In this document: positions 34,977 through 43,768 of the stretch, in pieces
Layout: every line of letters starts with the position of its first letter
How positions within the stretch are numbered: position 1 is the first letter of the stretch
Assembly (NCBI GenBank): GCA_903642265.1
Contig: CAHJWN010000024.1
Coordinates: 1 to 48,019, forward strand
Reading direction: 5' to 3'
Source of the DNA: Acidobacteriaceae bacterium
GTDB taxonomy: Bacteria > Acidobacteriota > Terriglobia > Terriglobales > Acidobacteriaceae
DNA: 48,019 bases
Notes under the pieces: generated by a model
The model's database searches: none
Seen by the model: only the letters and a program-made list of their open reading frames with translations
What the model was told of the DNA's origin: nothing
Translations under genes and position numbers: made by a program

Positions 34977-35921
34977 TTGAGTAAGGACCTCCAAACGAAC
35001 CACCTCAGACCGGGAGTTAAGATCCGGCAGGCCATCGAGTTCGGCACCGTAAGATTCTTTGTCTGGCTACTGAGTTCACTTCCACGTCACACTGCTCGCG
35101 CGGTTGGTTCAATCTTAGGCAGCCTGGCGTATGTCATGCTGACGCGCCTTCGGAAGTCGGGTCAACGCAATCTTGAACTTGCCTTCCCTCAGCGCAGTAG
35201 TGTTGACCGGGACCGCATCCTACGCGAGGTTTATCGAAAACTTGGTCACCACCTGGCGGAATTTTGCCTCATGCCTTCCTACACTCCAGATGTTGCTCAG
35301 ACCTTAATCCGATATGAGGGTCTGCACCATTACCTTGCCGCACGCGATCAAGGCAAAGGCGTCCTCGTGCTTACGGGCCACCTCGGTGCGTGGGAGCTTT
35401 CCAGCTTTTACCATTCTCTGATGGGCTATCCCATGGGGCTGGTTATACGTCGTCTGGATAATCCGCTTATCGACGAGTTCGTCAACCGCATTCGCTGCCG
35501 GCACGGCAACCGCGTCATCCACAAGGACGATTTTGCCCGGGGCCTGATCGCCTCCATGCGCTCCGGCGAGACAGTCGGCATTCTTATGGACACAAACATG
35601 ACGCCGCCGCAGGGTGTCTTCGTACCCTTCTTTGGACGCTCTGCTGCTACCGCATCTGGTCTTGCACGCGTCGCTCTGAAGACGGGAGCCGCAGTCCTTC
35701 CCGGCTTTCTGATCTGGGAAGAACGCGAACGGCGCTACGTTCTTCACTTTGGGTCGCAGATCGAGATTGTTGATACTGGTGATGCCGAAGCGGATACCAT
35801 CGCAAACACCGCCAACTTCGCCGCAGTCACGGAGTCGTACATTCGCCAGTACCCAGACCAGTGGCTGTGGATGCATCGGCGGTGGAAGACGCGCCCACCC
35901 GGCGAAGAAGGAATCTACTAA
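34977..35921 (+). CDS. LpxL/HtrB-type lysophospholipid acyltransferase
   Basis: The 314-residue inner-membrane protein is related to lipid A secondary acyltransferases. The catalytic HX4E motif is HLGAWE near residue 137, and a single N-terminal helix ([13 protein letters not shown]) anchors it. [21 protein letters not shown] is the second conserved block. It would acylate lipid A or another lipid from acyl-ACP; which one is not shown. The annotated start is TTG and weakly supported. It overlaps lpxD by one base (TAATG), which supports a joint role in lipid A assembly. Confidence 0.85.
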   Translation: MSKDLQTNHLRPGVKIRQAIEFGTVRFFVWLLSSLPRHTARAVGSILGSLAYVMLTRLRKSGQRNLELAFPQRSSVDRDRILREVYRKLGHHLAEFCLMPSYTPDVAQTLIRYEGLHHYLAARDQGKGVLVLTGHLGAWELSSFYHSLMGYPMGLVIRRLDNPLIDEFVNRIRCRHGNRVIHKDDFARGLIASMRSGETVGILMDTNMTPPQGVFVPFFGRSAATASGLARVALKTGAAVLPGFLIWEERERRYVLHFGSQIEIVDTGDAEADTIANTANFAAVTESYIRQYPDQWLWMHRRWKTRPPGEEGIY

Positions 35922-36847
35922 TGGCGAAGGCAGGCGAAATTGCCGAATGGCTGAACACGAAAACAGCACCTTGCTTGGAATTTGACGACTTCCTTTCGGT
36001 CTCGTCTGTGGAAGCGGCTACCCCAATCTCTGTCGTCTTCGCAACCGATTCTAAAGCTCTTCAGCGCGCGCTTGAATCCAGAGCGGGCTTGATTCTCGCG
36101 AACCAGAAGGTTGCTGAGCTTGTCACAGACGGGAGAATCGTGGCAGTGCCGGACGCGCGTCTCGCATTTGCGCAAGTTGCAAAACGATTAGGGGAACGCA
36201 ACTCTGAGAAACAGATCCACTCCGCCGCCGTGATCGACCCCACGGCCAGAATCGACGAAGGCACGAGCATTGGGGCAAACACCGTCATTCAGGCCGGCGT
36301 CACTATCGGGCCCAATTGCTGCATCGGCCCGAACGTTACGATATACGCAGATACATCTGTAGGTGCTCGCGTCAACGTCCAGGCCGGTGCGGTGCTCGGC
36401 TCCAAAGGCTTCGGCTACGCCCGGGACTCGGCCTCCGGCGAGTACACGCTCTTCCCCCAGCAAGGCACACTCACTATCGAAGATGACGTAGACATCGGGG
36501 CTAACACCACGATCGACCGCGGCTCACTTGGCGAGACGCGCATAGGCGCAGGTTCGAAACTCGATAACCTCGTCCACATTGGCCACAATTGTGTAATTGG
36601 CGTGAACGTCATTATCGCCGCGCAGACCGGCATCTCTGGCTCAAGCATTATCGAAGACGGAGCCATTCTGGGCGGCCAGGTCGGCATCGGCGAACATGCC
36701 CTTGTTGGCGCCGGAGTCATTCTCGGAGGCGGCGCCGGCGTCCTCAGCGGCAAGAAGATGCACGGTCCTGGTGAAGTCTTCTGGGGCAGACCCGCCCGCC
36801 CGCTCAGGGAGTATTTGAAAGATCTCGCCCGCCTCAAACGTCGGTAG
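35921..36847 (+). CDS. lpxD: UDP-3-O-acylglucosamine N-acyltransferase
   Basis: This 308-residue trimeric enzyme adds the second 3-hydroxyacyl chain in lipid A synthesis. The body is a left-handed beta helix of hexapeptide repeats ([20 protein letters not shown] onward). The catalytic His lies in [11 protein letters not shown] and the general family signature SKGFGYARD is present. The N-terminal uridine-binding domain (first 100 residues) is present but diverged. The ATG overlaps the acyltransferase stop by one base. It ends 3 bases from the convergent M16 gene, with no room for a terminator. Confidence 0.93.
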   Translation: MAKAGEIAEWLNTKTAPCLEFDDFLSVSSVEAATPISVVFATDSKALQRALESRAGLILANQKVAELVTDGRIVAVPDARLAFAQVAKRLGERNSEKQIHSAAVIDPTARIDEGTSIGANTVIQAGVTIGPNCCIGPNVTIYADTSVGARVNVQAGAVLGSKGFGYARDSASGEYTLFPQQGTLTIEDDVDIGANTTIDRGSLGETRIGAGSKLDNLVHIGHNCVIGVNVIIAAQTGISGSSIIEDGAILGGQVGIGEHALVGAGVILGGGAGVLSGKKMHGPGEVFWGRPARPLREYLKDLARLKRR

Positions 36848-36850
36848 GGC

Positions 36851-38305
36851 TTACGGCTGTGTCGGTCCGCCCGCCGGGGTACCTGGAATCGCAATGTCCA
36901 GCGTCGTCACCTTGCCCAGTGTACTCACCGGCGTCTTCATCTCGGCTTGATTCCCTACCACCAGGATCGCCAGCTTTGAAGCGTCGATGTACTTATTCGC
37001 CACTCTGGATACGTCGGAAGCCGTGACCGCCTCGATCCCCGTCTTGTACTTCTCCAGGAAGTCTTTCGGATACCCAAAGAATGCAAGCGCCACCTGCTCG
37101 TTCAATGTCTTGTCTGGCGAATCGTATCGGAAGATGAACGAATTCAGCTGGTCATCTTTCGCTTTATGAAGTTCATCTGCAGTCGGAGGAATTGTCTTGA
37201 GCCTGCCAATCTCGTCGAGCATTGCCTCCGCCGCCGCTACCGTGCTCTCACTCTTAGTAGAAGCCGACACCTCGAATACGCCTGGGTGGTCATACGACGC
37301 GCCATAACTCCCGCTAACGCTATATGCCAGCCCAAGTTTCGTCCTTACATTCTGAAAGAGCCGTGATCCAAACCCGCCGGCAAAGATTTCGTTCATCACG
37401 CTCAGCGCGTAATAGTCGGGATTGCTCCGCTCTGTGCCCAGCCCAAGAATGATCACATTCGACTGGTTCACGTCTGTCTTATCGACCGTATAAACTCCCG
37501 GTTTCGGGCCGGTGAAATCCGTCTTTGGCTTGGCGAAGGTCTTCCCCTTAGCCAGCGCCGCAAACGCTTGACGCAGCTTAGTTTCCATTGCCGCGCTGTC
37601 GAAATCTCCCGACACCGCCAGGATCATGTTGTTGGGAACCACCGTAGTGTCGTGCCACGCCTTGAAGTCGGTAAGCGTCACGGCATCGATCGTTGCGTAC
37701 TGTGCCTCGCGGGCATACGGGCTTTTCGCACCATAAACCAGCAGCGAAGCCTCGCGGCTCGCGATGCCGCTCGCATCATCGTTGCGCCTCGAGATGCCCG
37801 CCTGCATCTGCATCTTTGCCAAATTCAGTTTGTCTGCCTTGAACACCGGATGCAGCAGCAGGTCCACAGCCGACGCAAAGACGGAGTCGAAGTCGCCCTT
37901 CAGACTTGACCAGCTCATTGTCGTCAGCGCCGTACCACCGCTGGTCTCGATGTTCGCAGCCTTTGCCTCAAGTCGGTCATCCAGCAGATCACCATCGACT
38001 GTTGCAGTGCCACTGGTTCGCCATGTCTGCCCATAAAGCGACACCAGCCCAACTTTGTTCGCCGGCTCATCCCTGCCCCCGCCACGGATCAAGATTGTTC
38101 CGCTGATAAAGGGAAGTTCGTGATCTTCCTGCAGAAAGATCACCATCCCATTCGACAACTCGATGCGCTTTGGTTCCGTTGGTTTGAACGCATGCAGCGG
38201 GGGAATTGGAATTTTCGTCCACGGTTCGGCAGCAGGGGTCTGTGCGACCCCGAGCAGGCTGCCGCTCATCATCATGCCTAAACAAAGTCTCTGAAGATAC
38301 TTCAA
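36851..38305 (-). CDS. M16 peptidase-like protein without the zinc motif (partner subunit)
   Basis: A 484-residue secreted protein (signal peptide MKYLQRLCLGMMMSGSLLGVAQ) with the pitrilysin fold: RIELSNGMVIFLQEDHELPF, then YALSVMNEIFAGGFGSRLFQNVRTKLGLAYSV. The HxxEH zinc-binding motif is missing where it should be (GLVSLYGQTWRTSG), so it is not expected to cleave on its own. Two-subunit M16B peptidases pair such a subunit with a catalytic one, which is the next gene upstream. The two overlap by 4 bases and are surely co-translated. Typical export means periplasmic action on peptides. Confidence 0.9.
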   Translation of the reverse strand: MKYLQRLCLGMMMSGSLLGVAQTPAAEPWTKIPIPPLHAFKPTEPKRIELSNGMVIFLQEDHELPFISGTILIRGGGRDEPANKVGLVSLYGQTWRTSGTATVDGDLLDDRLEAKAANIETSGGTALTTMSWSSLKGDFDSVFASAVDLLLHPVFKADKLNLAKMQMQAGISRRNDDASGIASREASLLVYGAKSPYAREAQYATIDAVTLTDFKAWHDTTVVPNNMILAVSGDFDSAAMETKLRQAFAALAKGKTFAKPKTDFTGPKPGVYTVDKTDVNQSNVIILGLGTERSNPDYYALSVMNEIFAGGFGSRLFQNVRTKLGLAYSVSGSYGASYDHPGVFEVSASTKSESTVAAAEAMLDEIGRLKTIPPTADELHKAKDDQLNSFIFRYDSPDKTLNEQVALAFFGYPKDFLEKYKTGIEAVTASDVSRVANKYIDASKLAILVVGNQAEMKTPVSTLGKVTTLDIAIPGTPAGGPTQP

Positions 38306-39870
38306 TTGCCACCTCCTGGTCCAGCCAGGCCAGGCGTCGCAGCAGCCTTATCAGTAGGAGGAACAAAGTCGATCTCCGCGCTGGTCCGATTAGTGTCCAT
38401 AAAGATCTTGTTTGCCACCCGCCGCACGTCCGCCTTCGTCACTGCATCGATCTTCGTTAGATCACCAAACAGTTGACGCCAGTCACCAAATCGAGTCTGG
38501 TACTCAGCCAGCGAGTGTGCCAGACCTTCATTGTCGCCCAGTCCGCGCAGCAGGTCGGCGCGCGCGCGGGTCTTGAAGCGCGCCAGCTCTTCATCCGAGA
38601 TGTCAGTGGTCTTTAGCAACTCAAGTTGTTTATGAATTGCATCGCGCATTTGCGCCGGCGTGTGCCCCGGAAGCGGAACCGCGTATACAGCAAACAACCC
38701 TGGGTACTTATCACCAGGGTACCCGCTGAACCCCTCAGCCTCTGCTGCGATCCCTTGGTCGCGGACCAACGAGCGATACAATCGCGCCGTCCGGCCATTT
38801 GAAAAGATGTCCGTGATCGCGTCATACGCAGAATCATCCGGGTCACGATAGTCCGGTCGATGGTAGCCCTCGATGTAAAACGGCTGCGTTGCCTCTTTGA
38901 TCACCACTGACTTCTCGGCATTCTGCGGCGGCTCAACTGTTGTCATCGACGGCGGCTTTGGCCCTGCCGGGATTCTTCCAAAATAGCGCTCGAGCACCGG
39001 CATCGTCTCGCTTGCCTTCACATCGCCCACCACTGCAATCACAATATTTGCCGGAACATAGTACTTCTTGTGGAATGCGTCGGCCTCGGTCGCCGTCACC
39101 TGGCTGATCTCGCTCTCCCAACCCACTGCGGGCTTGCGATAAGGATGCGCTACGTACGCCGTCGCAACGAACTGTTCGAGCATCCTTCCCGTTGGGGTCG
39201 AGTCAGTCCGCATCCGCCGCTCTTCCTGCACCACATCTCGTTCCTTGTAGAACTCCCGCTCCACCGGCGAGCCGATCCGCGAGCTCTCCATGTAGGCCCA
39301 GAGCTCAAGGCGGTTCGAAGGCATCGACCAGAAGAACTGCGTAGAGTCTTCGCTCGTTGATGCATTCAGTCCAACAGCACCGTTCTCCTCTGCAATCTCC
39401 GAGAACTGGTTCGGGATCACGAACTTTTCCGCTTCTGTCTGCGCATCCAGAAAGAGCTTGTGCAGCAATTCCAGCTTCGCCTTGTCCTGCCCAAACCTTT
39501 TCCGCAACTCCGCGTCATACGCCGCATAGGCAATCTCAACCTTGGCCAGCGCCACCTTTTCCGCCGGATAATCGGTTGTGCCAATCTCCGTAGTTCCTTT
39601 GAACGCCATGTGCTCAAACATGTGCGCCAGCCCGCTCGCCCCCTGCGTGTCATCGGCCGACCCAGCATCCACCATCGTGAAATAGCTGAAGACCGGGGCC
39701 TCAGGCCGTTCGCAAACGATTAGAGTCAGGCCGTTGGGTAAGACCTTCACCGTAGTCCGCTTCTCGAAGCTGGCAAGGTCCTGGGCAAACAGGTGTGAAG
39801 CGACAGAGAAGGACAAGACAGACAGAACAGCCAGCATGCGGTAGCAACGCAACAGATACTCCTCCAACAA
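38302..39870 (-). CDS. M16 zinc peptidase, catalytic subunit
   Basis: The 522-residue protein has HMFEH, the inverted zinc motif HxxEH, in GLAHMFEHMAFKGT, and the distal Glu ligand in the ERDVVQEERR region. A signal peptide (LAVLSVLSFSVASHLFAQ) follows either the first ATG or the better-placed ATG at 39837. It carries both the N- and C-domain M16 halves (FSNGRTARLYRSLVRDQG, MRDAIHKQLELL). Its 3' end overlaps the inactive partner by 4 bases, giving a two-gene operon for a heterodimeric peptidase. The substrate is unknown. Confidence 0.92.
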   Translation of the reverse strand: MLEEYLLRCYRMLAVLSVLSFSVASHLFAQDLASFEKRTTVKVLPNGLTLIVCERPEAPVFSYFTMVDAGSADDTQGASGLAHMFEHMAFKGTTEIGTTDYPAEKVALAKVEIAYAAYDAELRKRFGQDKAKLELLHKLFLDAQTEAEKFVIPNQFSEIAEENGAVGLNASTSEDSTQFFWSMPSNRLELWAYMESSRIGSPVEREFYKERDVVQEERRMRTDSTPTGRMLEQFVATAYVAHPYRKPAVGWESEISQVTATEADAFHKKYYVPANIVIAVVGDVKASETMPVLERYFGRIPAGPKPPSMTTVEPPQNAEKSVVIKEATQPFYIEGYHRPDYRDPDDSAYDAITDIFSNGRTARLYRSLVRDQGIAAEAEGFSGYPGDKYPGLFAVYAVPLPGHTPAQMRDAIHKQLELLKTTDISDEELARFKTRARADLLRGLGDNEGLAHSLAEYQTRFGDWRQLFGDLTKIDAVTKADVRRVANKIFMDTNRTSAEIDFVPPTDKAAATPGLAGPGGGN

Positions 39871-39945
39871 CTCTTCTACGATACTCGTAAGGTCCTTGAT
39901 TAGACGTTCGCCAGCGGGATAACAGACTTGTCGGCATTCACGCCG

Positions 39946-40593
39946 TCATGCAGACGGATGCTCTAAGTTAAGCAACTCGCCGAATCCACGTTCCAGCATC
40001 TCCGCTTCGAACGCTTTATGCGTGGTGTAGCAGAGCGTCTGCATGCCCGCCTGCTCCGCTCCCGCAATGTTCACCTCGCGGTCATCGATGAAAAGTATCT
40101 CTTCCGGAGCTGTCTCTAATCCTGCCGCTGCATACCGGTAGATCTCGATCTCCGGCTTGGCCAGCTTCAGCGTGTGTGAAAAAGTGCAATGGTGAAATTT
40201 GTCGAACCAGTCGAACCGGCTCACCACGCCCGCATGCATCGCATCGCCCAGGTTGGAAAGAACCCCCGTCCGCACACCTGCACGCTGCAGCGCTTGCGCC
40301 CATGCGATCATTGGCGGATTGGGCTGTGTCCATAATTGGTTATCGGCAGCAATCAAACCTGCAACCTGCGAATCATCAAGCTTCTCGCCGGAATGCCCAG
40401 CAACCAGCCGCCAATATTCCTCGCCCGTATGCGTTCCCCGGTCATATTCGTGACGCGGATACCAGTAGCCCGCATGGAACCGCTCTTCATCAAGGCCCGT
40501 GATCGCCTTCATCTGTTCCCAGGCAGCTGGCAGTGGAGGCCCCGAAAGAACCATTCCGTAATCGAAGAGGACTGCTGTTATCGGCTTTGTCAT
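39946..40593 (-). CDS. HAD-superfamily hydrolase (YihX-like)
   Basis: A 215-residue Rossmann-like hydrolase. Motif I is FDYGMVL with nucleophile Asp11, where the second Asp of DxD is replaced by Gly as in YihX-type proteins (DFGGV). Motif II is VLSNL, motif III Lys is in LAKPEIEIY and motif IV is ILFIDDREVN. A four-helix cap lies between 20 and 90. It is probably a small sugar-phosphate or nucleotide phosphatase, but the substrate cannot be read from sequence. It stands alone, divergent from the aminotransferase with 37 bases between. Confidence 0.88.
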   Translation of the reverse strand: MTKPITAVLFDYGMVLSGPPLPAAWEQMKAITGLDEERFHAGYWYPRHEYDRGTHTGEEYWRLVAGHSGEKLDDSQVAGLIAADNQLWTQPNPPMIAWAQALQRAGVRTGVLSNLGDAMHAGVVSRFDWFDKFHHCTFSHTLKLAKPEIEIYRYAAAGLETAPEEILFIDDREVNIAGAEQAGMQTLCYTTHKAFEAEMLERGFGELLNLEHPSA

Positions 40594-40630
40594 CTACGTC
40601 GATTGTAAGCGGAGCATTTAAGATCATTCC

Positions 40631-41812
40631 GTGGCCGAAACCAGACAGCGCTTCTCGCAACGCACGGCATGGGACCTACACCCCAGTGACTTCTCCACTG
40701 CACTCTCCGAAGCACGCACTGCAGGTCGGGACCTTATCGACCTCACAATCTCGAATCCGACACGTTGCGGCTTCGAGTACGACACGACCGCCATCTTCGC
40801 ACCCCTGGCTTGTGAGGAGATTCAGCGGCAGGCACTCGTTTATGATCCCGACCCGCGCGGCCTCCGTTCGGCTCGCGAAGCCGTTATGCTTTATTACGCC
40901 GACCACGCAGCCACTGTACAGTCCAACTCAATTTTCCTGACGACCAGCACCAGCGAAGCGTATTCCTGGGTATTCCGCCTCATTTGCGATGCAGGTGACG
41001 AAGTGCTCGTAGCCCAGCCAAGCTATCCGCTCTTCGACTTCCTTGCCGCCCTCGATGACGTTGTCCTCAAACCTTATCCACTCTTCTACGATTACGGCTG
41101 GTGGATCGACTTCGCTGAACTCGAACGCCAAATCGGCCCTCGCACCCGCGCCATACTGATCGTCCACCCAAACAATCCCACTGGACACTGGACCCACCGC
41201 GCCGAACGCGAAAAGCTAGGAACGCTCTGCGCCCTCCACGGCCTTGTGCTGATTGTCGACGAGGTCTTCCTCGATTTCCCCATTAGTTCTGCGAATAACG
41301 AATCGCCGGCTGAGAGCTTCGCCACCGGTCCGCACCCTGTCCTCACGTTTGTCCTTAGCGGCATCAGCAAAGTCTGCGCATTGCCGCAGATGAAGGTCGC
41401 CTGGGTTGCCGTCTTCGGCCCGGAATCCCGTGCCTCTGAAGCGGAGGCGCGCCTCGAGGTAATAGCGGACACCTTCCTGTCCATGAATGCGCCCGCCCAG
41501 CTGTCGTTGCCGGTATGGCTCGCCAACAGGAGCAAAATGCAACAGCAGATTCGCGTCCGCATCGAGGAAAATCTGCAGGCGCTCCTGTCGTTGGGCGTAG
41601 AAGTCCTGAAAATGGAAGCCGGCTGGTCCGCTGTGGTTCGTTTTCGCGCGTTAAAGTCTGCAGCGGCATCGCTTCTTGATGCCGACGTGATCGTTCATCC
41701 CGGCGACTTCTACGGCATATCAGACCCACGACTAATCGTACTCAGCCTTATTACTCCCACGACGCTTTTCGAGCTCGGAGTTAGCAAGCTGAGTATATGC
41801 AAGGAGATATGA
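40631..41812 (+). CDS. PLP-dependent class I/II aminotransferase
   Basis: A fold-type I aminotransferase of 393 residues starting at GTG. The PLP Lys is in LSGISKVCALPQMKVAW near 255. Other family landmarks are TTSTSEAYSWVFRLICDAGDEVLVAQPSYP, NNPTG in VHPNNPTGHW and VDEVFLDF. It transfers an amino group from an amino acid to a 2-oxo acid; aspartate or alanine type is likely, but the specificity is unclear. No ribosome site close to the GTG was found, so the start is moderately sure. It stands between the HAD gene and an MBL gene. Confidence 0.9.
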   Translation: MAETRQRFSQRTAWDLHPSDFSTALSEARTAGRDLIDLTISNPTRCGFEYDTTAIFAPLACEEIQRQALVYDPDPRGLRSAREAVMLYYADHAATVQSNSIFLTTSTSEAYSWVFRLICDAGDEVLVAQPSYPLFDFLAALDDVVLKPYPLFYDYGWWIDFAELERQIGPRTRAILIVHPNNPTGHWTHRAEREKLGTLCALHGLVLIVDEVFLDFPISSANNESPAESFATGPHPVLTFVLSGISKVCALPQMKVAWVAVFGPESRASEAEARLEVIADTFLSMNAPAQLSLPVWLANRSKMQQQIRVRIEENLQALLSLGVEVLKMEAGWSAVVRFRALKSAAASLLDADVIVHPGDFYGISDPRLIVLSLITPTTLFELGVSKLSICKEI

Positions 41813-41882
41813 ACCTAGTGGGTTACCCCAGGCTTGTCGCGCCTAAAGCGACAGCTGCAGAAACGTGTCCTAGATGCACAAA

Positions 41883-42515
41883 CTAAAAGGCTTGAAGAAA
41901 TGGATTGTCCTGCCGTTCAAGTCCTATCGTGGTGTTTATTCCATGGCCAGGTATCACTTTAGTAATGTCCGGCAAGGTGAGAAGTCGGTCACGGATTGAG
42001 GCCAGCAGCTTTCCTGTATGTCCTCCAGGCAAGTCAGTTCGCCCTACTGAACCTGCGAACAGCGTGTCTCCCGCCAGCAATAACTTCTGCTCCGGCACGT
42101 ACATACACAAGCTGCCCTCCGTATGACCCGGCGTGTGGATGATTGTGCCTGCAATCCCGGTCACGCCCACGATGTCGCCATCTTCAAGGCTCTCGTCCGG
42201 CGCCCGGACCTCCGGCACCTTTACACCGATCCATGCTGCTTGCTCTTCCATCATTGCCACCAATGGCAGATCGCCCTGGTTATACAGGACTGGCGCACCT
42301 GTAAGCTGCTTCAGTCGGTAAGCACCTGCGATGTGATCGATGTGAGCGTGCGTCACCACAATCTGCATTAGGGTCAACTGATGCCGCTGCAGGGCATGCA
42401 AGATGCGCGCAATTTCGTCGCCTGGATCGACAACGATCGCTTCGTGCGATGTCTCATCGCCGAGGATAGAGCAATTGCACTGTAGTGGCCCCACCGCCAG
42501 CACTTCATGAATCAA
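41883..42515 (-). CDS. MBL-fold metallo-hydrolase (glyoxalase II-like)
   Basis: A 210-residue metallo-beta-lactamase-fold hydrolase. The metal motif HxHxDH is THAHIDHIAG, further ligands are HTPGHTEGS and AGDTLF, with IPGHG for the last His. Its small size and GDTLFAGSVGRTDLPGG resemble the hydroxyacylglutathione hydrolase-like YcbL group. It is likely to hydrolyse thioesters; the true substrate is unknown. It lies next to secG on the same strand, with the secG terminator between them. Confidence 0.9.
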   Translation of the reverse strand: MIHEVLAVGPLQCNCSILGDETSHEAIVVDPGDEIARILHALQRHQLTLMQIVVTHAHIDHIAGAYRLKQLTGAPVLYNQGDLPLVAMMEEQAAWIGVKVPEVRAPDESLEDGDIVGVTGIAGTIIHTPGHTEGSLCMYVPEQKLLLAGDTLFAGSVGRTDLPGGHTGKLLASIRDRLLTLPDITKVIPGHGINTTIGLERQDNPFLQAF

Positions 42516-42542
42516 GCTTTACTCCTCTTATCAGGCAACATG

Positions 42543-42571
42543 AAAACGCGCAGCCGTTTGGGCCGCGCGTT
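42543..42571 (-). terminator. Rho-independent terminator of secG
   Basis: On the minus strand the stem aacgcgcggcc / ggctgcgcgtt (loop caaac, one G-U pair) ends in tttt. It lies 21 bases past the secG stop and so isolates secG from the MBL gene. Confidence 0.85.
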
Positions 42572-42592
42572 TGTCGAACCTACTTCTATCAG

Positions 42593-42886
42593 CTACTTCT
42601 TCGCCGGTGTACTTTGCGAGGCACCCGTACCCGAAAGCACCGAGTGGTCGCCACTCGCGCGCGAAAGCAATATCGTAAGCGCGATCGAAACCAGCATAAA
42701 CAGAACTGCCGCATAGGTTGTCAGCTTGGTCAGGAGGTTAGCTGCGCCGCGAGGTCCGAAGGCGGTCTGCGAACCCTGTCCGCCAAACGCGCCCGCCAGG
42801 TCAGCCGACTTACCCTGCTGCAAAAGAACAACGCCGATTAAGAACAAGCAAACAATCACGTGGAAGACTACCAAAAGATAAACCAT
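42593..42886 (-). CDS. secG: Protein translocase subunit SecG
   Basis: A 97-residue subunit of the SecYEG channel. Two helices (LLVVFHVIVCLFLIGVVLLQ and LTTYAAVLFMLVSIALTILL) flank the conserved cytoplasmic loop LLQQGKSADLAGAFGG, which is the SecG signature, and a Ser/Thr/Lys-rich tail ends it. No tpiA or tRNA is next to it, unlike in many genomes. Confidence 0.95.
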   Translation of the reverse strand: MVYLLVVFHVIVCLFLIGVVLLQQGKSADLAGAFGGQGSQTAFGPRGAANLLTKLTTYAAVLFMLVSIALTILLSRASGDHSVLSGTGASQSTPAKK

Positions 42887-42987
42887 GTTGACTTCGTACC
42901 CTTTTCTGAAACAGATCTCGTTAGAGAACGCGCCACTTACAGATGCTGCTGCCTGCGTCTCACTTGCAAGTTTAGCACCGGCAGCGT

Positions 42988-43659
42988 CTACTTCGCCGCT
43001 CGAACGTCGGCCCGATTTGGCAATGAGGGCTTCGTCTTGGCTTTCCTGCGCCTAAGTGGTCCATCGATCAACTTCGTTGGCGCCAGGCTAAGAATCATCG
43101 CGGTCAAAGTTGTTTCGGCATCCAGTACCGCCTGCTTCGTACCTTCGAGTCTGCTGATCATTAACGCTCCTTCCAGCATCGCGATGATCGCATTCGCGAT
43201 CCGAGAGGCCTGAACCTCCGCCCGAATCTCGCCCTCCACAATACCTTGTTCGACGATCCCAACAAGCCGTGCTCTCCACTCCTGGATCGCGTGCGTCGCC
43301 AGACTTCGAAGCAGAGGATTCGTGTCGTCCGCATCGACAGCCGTATTCATGAGCGGACATCCGCCGACAACCGGCGAGGGCACCCTGACAAACTGATGCA
43401 CTCTATCGAGGAGAGCTGCTATCGCGCCACCCTCCACCGGCCCGCCAATCGACCGCACCTCCAATACCTTGCGCCAGGAGTATTGAAATGCTTCCGCCGC
43501 AAGCTCTTCCTTGCTACTGAAATGTCTGTAAATGCCACCTTTTTGGAGCCCTGTCGCTTTCATCACGTCCTGGATGGAACACCCTCTATACCCACGCTGA
43601 TTGAAGATCGGGGCCGCCTCGGACACTATTCTGTCTCGCGTCACATCTCCCTTGCTCAT
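42988..43659 (-). CDS. TetR-family transcriptional regulator
   Basis: The ATG giving MSKGDVTRDRIVSEAAPIFNQRG is favoured by GGGAGA 8 bases upstream; the longer frame is the antisense of the exporter start. The product has 223 residues. The helix-turn-helix is IFNQRGYRGCSIQDVMKATGLQKGGIYRHFSSKEEL. The C-terminal ligand domain is unassigned, with VGGCPLMNTAV like the YcdC/AcuR-type branch and a basic tail (RRRKAKTKP). It is divergent from the MFS exporter across 109 bases and probably represses it and itself. Confidence 0.9.
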   Translation of the reverse strand: MSKGDVTRDRIVSEAAPIFNQRGYRGCSIQDVMKATGLQKGGIYRHFSSKEELAAEAFQYSWRKVLEVRSIGGPVEGGAIAALLDRVHQFVRVPSPVVGGCPLMNTAVDADDTNPLLRSLATHAIQEWRARLVGIVEQGIVEGEIRAEVQASRIANAIIAMLEGALMISRLEGTKQAVLDAETTLTAMILSLAPTKLIDGPLRRRKAKTKPSLPNRADVRAAK

Positions 43660-43735
43660 CGAAAGTTCTCCCGCAGAAGAATAGCCGAAAAAAGACGCAT
43701 CGCACTCTTCTGCTGTTGAATCAGATGCGTATTGC

Positions 43736-43747
43736 GACCGAACGGTC
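43736..43747. promoter_or_regulatory. Candidate TetR operator before the exporter gene
   Basis: The 12-bp palindrome gaccg-aa-cggtc sits about 20 bases before the exporter ATG in the divergent gap. GACCG-type half sites are common TetR operators. A second pair of half sites, acgcatc (43695-43701) and gatgcgt (43724-43730), flanks the middle of the gap. Confidence 0.5.
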
Positions 43748-43768
43748 TCTCTATTACGAGGAGTCTGC

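Noticed and set aside
41813..41882. Hairpin tgtcgc / gcgaca between the aminotransferase and MBL genes
   Set aside because: Only 6 bp and no T run; too weak to call a terminator.
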